Assembly: GCF_027270315.1 (NCBI RefSeq)
Contig: NZ_CP114413.1
Span: forward strand, 9,052,001-9,116,000
From: Streptomyces cinnabarinus
Lineage (GTDB): Bacteria > Actinomycetota > Actinomycetes > Streptomycetales > Streptomycetaceae
DNA: 64,000 nucleotides
Reading direction: 5' to 3'
Shown one piece after another: positions 60,434 to 64,000 of this stretch; position 1 is the stretch's first letter, and each line of letters opens with the position of its first letter. The notes beneath the pieces were generated by a model. It worked only from the letters and a program-made list of their open reading frames with translations. It searched no databases and was not told the DNA's origin. The position numbers were made by a program, and so were the translations under genes.

Positions 60434-60955
60434 ATGCGTCTGATCGACCCTCCCGGTCACGTCCCACGGACAGCGAGGGTGCCGATCTTGGGCGGCTGGT
60501 CACAGCGCGCCGCAAGGGCAGTGAGCCGATACGGGCCGACGGCGAAGCAGCGGGCAGGCAGGCTCGCTGACTTCTTAAGCTGGGCGTGCTCCGACCTGGC
60601 CGGCAACACCATGCTTGGCGTGCTGGCCGAGTACGTGGTGGCCACGACGCTGGGCGCCGCCGCCGGTACCCGCACCGAATGGGACAGCGTCGACATCCGG
60701 ACGCCCAAGGGGTGGCCCACCGAGGTGAAGTCGACGGCATACCTGCAGTCGTGGGCGCAACCCCGGCCGTCGCGACCGAGTTCAGCATCGCGGCGGCTTC
60801 CGGGTGGGACGCGCAGACCGACATCAGCTCGTCCGAGGCGCTCCGCCGCTCGGACCTATACGTCTCATGCCTGCTGCACCACCAGGACAAGCGAACCCTC
60901 GACACTCTCGGGGGTGTTGCGAAAGTCCTGGTCTCGCTGGGTCTGTTTTGCATAG
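60434..60955 (+). pseudogene. Frameshifted PD-(D/E)XK nuclease-like protein
   Basis: The first frame encodes a helical start and the nuclease-like core: GNTMLGVLAEYVVATTLGAA with a helix Glu, TRTEWDSVDIRTPKGWPTEV with the metal Asp, and TEVKSTAYLQSW, the ExK motif. After about 60755 the coherent sequence moves to another frame: ATEFSIAAASGWDAQTDISS, then ALRRSDLYVSCLLHHQDKRT. A single frameshift therefore splits a gene of roughly 170-200 residues. The fold suggests a restriction-like nuclease or a nuclease of unknown target. It is probably inactive. Confidence 0.6.
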
Positions 60956-61022
60956 GTGACGCCGTTGTCAGTGGTGGTGTGCATGATCGGCGCGTCAGCT
61001 CATCGCGGAAGTAGGAAGCGTC

Positions 61023-61094
61023 ATGCCGATCACAAACCAGCAGGTGGCGGGACACGCGTTCCTGAGGTCGATGTACGACGACCCGCCGAGTTGA
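61023..61094 (+). pseudogene. N-terminal fragment of a DUF5713-type protein
   Basis: Twenty-three residues from ATG 61023 (MPITNQQVAGHAFLRSMYDD) match the start of a Streptomyces hypothetical family (DUF5713). Then a stop and foreign transposase sequence follow. It is a truncated gene at the edge of a mobile-element scar. Confidence 0.45.
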
Positions 61095-61320
61095 TGAACA
61101 ACCGCCAGGGTGCGCAACTCGGGCAATGGATCGAGCGTGTCCAAGCCGACGAGCTGCCGGCCCTGCACGGTTTCGTCTCCGGTCTCGGCCAGGACCTCGA
61201 CGCGGTCGTCGCCTGGGTCAGCTCGCCCTACAGCGCCGGCGCCGTCGGGGGCCTCAACAACAAGATCAAGATGCTGAAGCGGCAGATGTTCGGCCGAGCC
61301 AACTGGCCTGCTCCGCAAAC
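61090..61320 (+). pseudogene. ISL3-family transposase remnant
   Basis: The frame reads NRQGAQLGQWIERVQADELP, LHGFVSGLGQDLDAVVAWVS and GGLNNKIKMLKRQMFGRANW. This is the C-terminal catalytic end of ISL3/IS1165-type transposases (SSGxVEGxxNxIKMLKRQMYGRA). The rest of the element is missing. Confidence 0.65.
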
Positions 61321-61389
61321 GAGTCCGCCTGACGGCCCGAGGGCGTTCATGATCGCGGTCGTGGCGCCCCTTCGTGGCCTCGGCACTAA

Positions 61390-61560
61390 AAGTGATCCAG
61401 AACCTGAAAGCGGACCCGGTCCTCGACTTGGAAGGTTGGCCCCCACTGCGTCAGTTGATGTTGGTCATTCCCCGGTGTTGGCTGCGGCAACCCGTCTGAG
61501 GTCGCGGCCGCGCATGCGGTAGCTGTCGCCCTTGAGTGAGATTGCTTCGGCATTCCCGCT
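61390..61560 (-). pseudogene. IS21-type IstB C-terminal fragment and element end
   Basis: The minus strand, ending with TGA at 61465-61467, reads NAEAISLKGDSYRMRGRDLR, the tail of IstB-like ATP-binding helper proteins of IS21 elements. The following 75 bases (GGGGCCAACCTTCC and similar) resemble the repeat-rich end of such elements. It is only a remnant. Confidence 0.5.
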
Positions 61561-61821
61561 GTCGCCGGCAGCGGCAACAACGATGGCGTCGTCAGTTGTG
61601 TGCATGGTCCGCAGGCGTGGGTTTCGGTGGGTCGGCGCTGGTGGCCGTCGGCACCGCGCGCCCGGACATCGGATAGGAGGCTGGAGGGGTCGGCATCGTG
61701 GTCCTGGTCGGCCAGCTGCTCTGGGGGCCTGGCCTGGTGCGCCTGTCCAGCCTGATGCGGGCGTGAAGGCCCGGCGCCTGGGCGGCCGTTGTTGGGGTGC
61801 GCGCTGCTGCGAGGCTGGGCG

Positions 61822-63365
61822 CTACCGGTAGTTCGTTAGATCCGGCGTTGGTGTGGGTTGACGGCAGGTCGGGTTGGTCGTAGGCCGGTGGTAGGAGTCA
61901 ACTGCGTTGCCGGGGGCTGAAGATGACTGCTCGCCGTCCGTGTCCGCCCGCGCCGGGGCCGTTGGAGGAGTACGCGGCCCGGTTCGACGACCTCTTCTTC
62001 AGCCTGGCCCAGCGGCGGGGGTTTCGTGAGTACCTGACCGGACTGCTGGCGCCACGGGACCGGAACAAGACGATCACCTGCCTGGCGGGGGCGGAGCCGG
62101 CGGCGGGTGCGGGGATGCCGGGGGTGCAGCGGCTGCAGTTCTTCCTGTCCGAGTCCCCCTGGGAGGCCGATCAGGTCAACGACCGGCGGCTCGAGCTCCT
62201 GCGAGAGCAGCCGGCGACGGCTCCGCATGACGGTGGGGTCATCGTGATCGACGACTCCGGGGACCGCAAGGACGGCACGGCGACCGCGCACGTGGGCCGG
62301 CAGTGGCTGGGCCGGCTGGGCAAGACGGACAGCGGCATCGTCACGGTGACCACGGTGTGGACCGACGGCCGCGTGTACTACCCCCTGCCCGCGACTCCCT
62401 ACACCCCCGCCCATCACTTTGCCCGCGGCCGGTCCGATCCGGCCTTCCGCACGAAACCGCAGTTGTCCGCTGCTCTCGCGGCCCGCGGAAAGGCGGCGGG
62501 CTTCGGCTGCCGGGCAGTGGTCGCCGACTGCGCCTACTCCGTCAGCGACGACTGGTACCTCGCACTGCGCGAGGCCGGCCTGGCCTACGTGGTCGCGCTC
62601 AAGCCGCACCGCGGCACCTGGGGTCCGGCCGACCAGCCGCACACCCCCATCGAAGCCGCCCACGCCCTGACCTGGCACGATGCCAAGCGTCCCGGCGACT
62701 GGAGGCCCGTGGAGCGTCACTTCCGCGACGGGCATACCGAGACCTGGTGGGCCACCGATGCCCGCCTGGGCGGATACGGCCCCGACTCACTCTGCCGCCT
62801 GGTCGTGGCCACCACCGACCCGGCCCGGCTGCCGGAGAAGGCCACCTGGTACCTGGCCACCAACCTGCCCCACCCCGACGCACCCCACGCCGCGACCAGC
62901 CCGCACCCGCCGGCCGACCTCGCCGAGATCGTGCGCCTCTACGGACTGCGGCCGTGGATCGAGCAGAGCTACAAGCAGATCAAGGACGAACTCGGCTGGG
63001 CCGACTTCCAAGTCCGCTCCGACCGCGCCATCCGCCGCCACCAGATCCTGGTCAACTGCGCCTTCTCCTTCTGCTGGGACCAATGGTTCGCCCCACCCGG
63101 ACCCCTGGACGCCACCGCGCCCGACCCGTGCCCCAACCAGGGGCCAGAGAGGGGGACCAGTAGAACCCCACCCACCCCAACCGCCTTGCTGGCCCAGGGC
63201 CTTACGCGCCATCCGTTCCTGGCTCACCCCCGCCGTCACCCTCAACCGGTGGTGGCGAGCCTGGACGGACCAGGACCCACCCTCCGAGCTCCAGGCTCTG
63301 ATCGACGCAGTCACCACCGGACACGGCATTGACCTCTACCGCCGAATTTAACGAACTACCGGTAG
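61822..63365. mobile_element. IS701-family insertion sequence
   Basis: CTACCGGTAGTTCGTTA at 61822-61838 is repeated in inverse orientation at 63349-63365, and beyond this core the ends match at most positions over 26 bases. Between them lies one transposase gene. The element is about 1.54 kb. No target-site duplication was seen with these boundaries. On its right it cuts off the end of a TPR gene. Confidence 0.85.
61923..63351 (+). CDS. IS701-family DDE transposase with a late frameshift
   Basis: The first frame encodes the full catalytic region: VIVIDDSGDRKDG with the first Asp, CRAVVADCAYSVSDDWY with the second, and RPWIEQSYKQIKDELGWADF with the Glu. The expected C-terminus (ALRAIRSWLTPAVTLNRWWR, TTGHGIDLYRR) is found in a different frame after a G-rich run near 63150. 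Either the copy has a frameshift mutation or the two parts are joined by slippage. As all three catalytic residues precede the shift, a shortened protein might still be made. Most likely a recently inactivated IS. Confidence 0.8.
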
Positions 63366-64000
63366 CTAGGTGTCCCAACTGGATGGCGAGGTTGTTCAGG
63401 CTCGTAGCGAGGTCGGGTCGGTGGGCTTCCGGCCGTATCTGGGCCAACTGGCGGCGGATCTCCACCGCTTCCTCGCTGGCGGCGAGTGCCTCGCGTGGCC
63501 GCCCCATCTTGCTTAGCCGGCCGGAGAGATTGGTCAGGCTCATGGCAAGATCCGGCCGGAATGCTTCGGGCTGCGCTGGCGTGAGATCCCGGCGGATTTC
63601 CACGGCTTCCTCGATCGCAGTGAGCGACTCCTCCCATCGCCCCAGGTTTCCCAAGTGGATGGAGAGGCTGTTCAGGCTCCCAGCGAGTTCGGGGCGGTGG
63701 GCGTCGGGCTGCGATTGGGCCAGTTCCCGGCGGATGTCGATGGCTTCGGTGATCGCGGCCAGTGCCTCGTCCCACCGCCCCATTTCTCCCAGCCGGTTGG
63801 AGAGGTTGTTCAGGGATCCTGCGAGGTCGAGCAGGTGGTTGGGATCGGCGTGGGCGCGGATGCGCTGGTGGTCGGTGATGAGTTGGGTGAGATCGGCGGC
63901 GCAGTGGGCAAGGTTGTGGCTGTTGGTAGGGAGCTCCTGTGCCAGCAACTCCAAGTCGGACAGGTCTTGTCGGGGCTGTCGATGATGTGCTTGAGGGCAT
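63366..64000 (-). CDS. Truncated TPR-repeat protein, 5' end beyond the window
   Basis: The frame is open to the right edge and reads (5' to 3' of the gene) CAADLTQLITDHQRIRAHAD, then tandem 42-residue TPR units. The units have the pattern SLNNLSNRLGEMGRWDEALA, AITEAIDIRRELAQSQPDAH and RPELAGSLNSLSIHLG. At least four units are visible. The native end is lost: at the IS701 element the frame enters IS sequence and stops at 63202. Such repeats usually form the sensor of CHAT, NB-ARC or other signalling proteins in Streptomyces, but the effector part, if any, lies outside this window. Confidence 0.75.

Noticed and set aside
1..64000. tRNA or rRNA genes
   Set aside because: No cloverleaf-like segment with the T-loop GGTTCGAATCC-type sequence and no rRNA core motifs were seen.

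Overview
The window is high-GC actinobacterial DNA. It carries Streptomyces-type genes and signals: frequent GTG starts, ATGA/GTGA stop-start overlaps, a SpoIIE phosphatase with PAS/GAF/ATPase domains, PadR/HxlR/TetR regulators and NB-ARC, caspase and TPR proteins. The many gene fragments, broken transposases of at least six families and the weak synteny suggest an accessory region such as a chromosome arm. All calls were made by reading the sequence; no database search was run.

Layout. 1-6.6 kb: a regulator fragment, a decayed DegT/StrS aminotransferase, then small metabolic gene-regulator pairs: an F420/NADP-type oxidoreductase plus inositol-phosphatase-like gene facing a LysR gene, and an SDR gene facing a TetR gene across a perfect inverted repeat. 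6.7-12.1 kb: a four-gene minus-strand operon of a small adaptor with a RHIM/amyloid-like tail, an NB-ARC/TPR STAND ATPase, a PhyH-like putative dioxygenase and an unknown protein. 13-25.6 kb: a PadR-FAD monooxygenase pair with an 18-bp palindrome, a sirtuin, tandem sigma-like paralogues, secreted proteins, a Fic/Doc-like toxin-antitoxin pair, and a truncated radical-SAM/SPASM gene beside a PIMT-like methyltransferase. 26-30.7 kb: an alginate-lyase-like secreted protein, a decayed type I-E-like CRISPR remnant, and an HxlR/imine-reductase pair.

30.7-48.8 kb is a cluster of conflict or signalling genes. It holds EACC1 plus a caspase-STAND-WD40 giant, an HTH-STAND-TPR protein, a sigma-like protein with a membrane partner, a second adaptor plus NB-ARC/TPR pair, and an HTH protein fused to a HAD domain that has lost its nucleophile. 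50-56 kb: a DUF485/ActP-type symporter pair, a SpoIIE phosphatase and a Fis/AcoR-type regulator truncated by an IS5-family element that needs a -1 frameshift. 57-64 kb: an HTH membrane protein, a secreted protein with a 130-residue internal duplication, a cemetery of gene and IS fragments, and an IS701-family element that has cut off the end of a TPR gene running off the right edge.

The most interesting theme is the repeated pairing of a small helical protein ending in a RHIM-like segment with a STAND ATPase, at 9.6-12.1 kb and 44.3-47.0 kb. In the first locus the pair is followed by two further genes of unknown role. Together with the caspase/EACC1 locus, the HTH-STAND-TPR gene, the toxin-antitoxin pair and the CRISPR relic, this makes the window a probable defence or conflict island. 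That role is inference from architecture.
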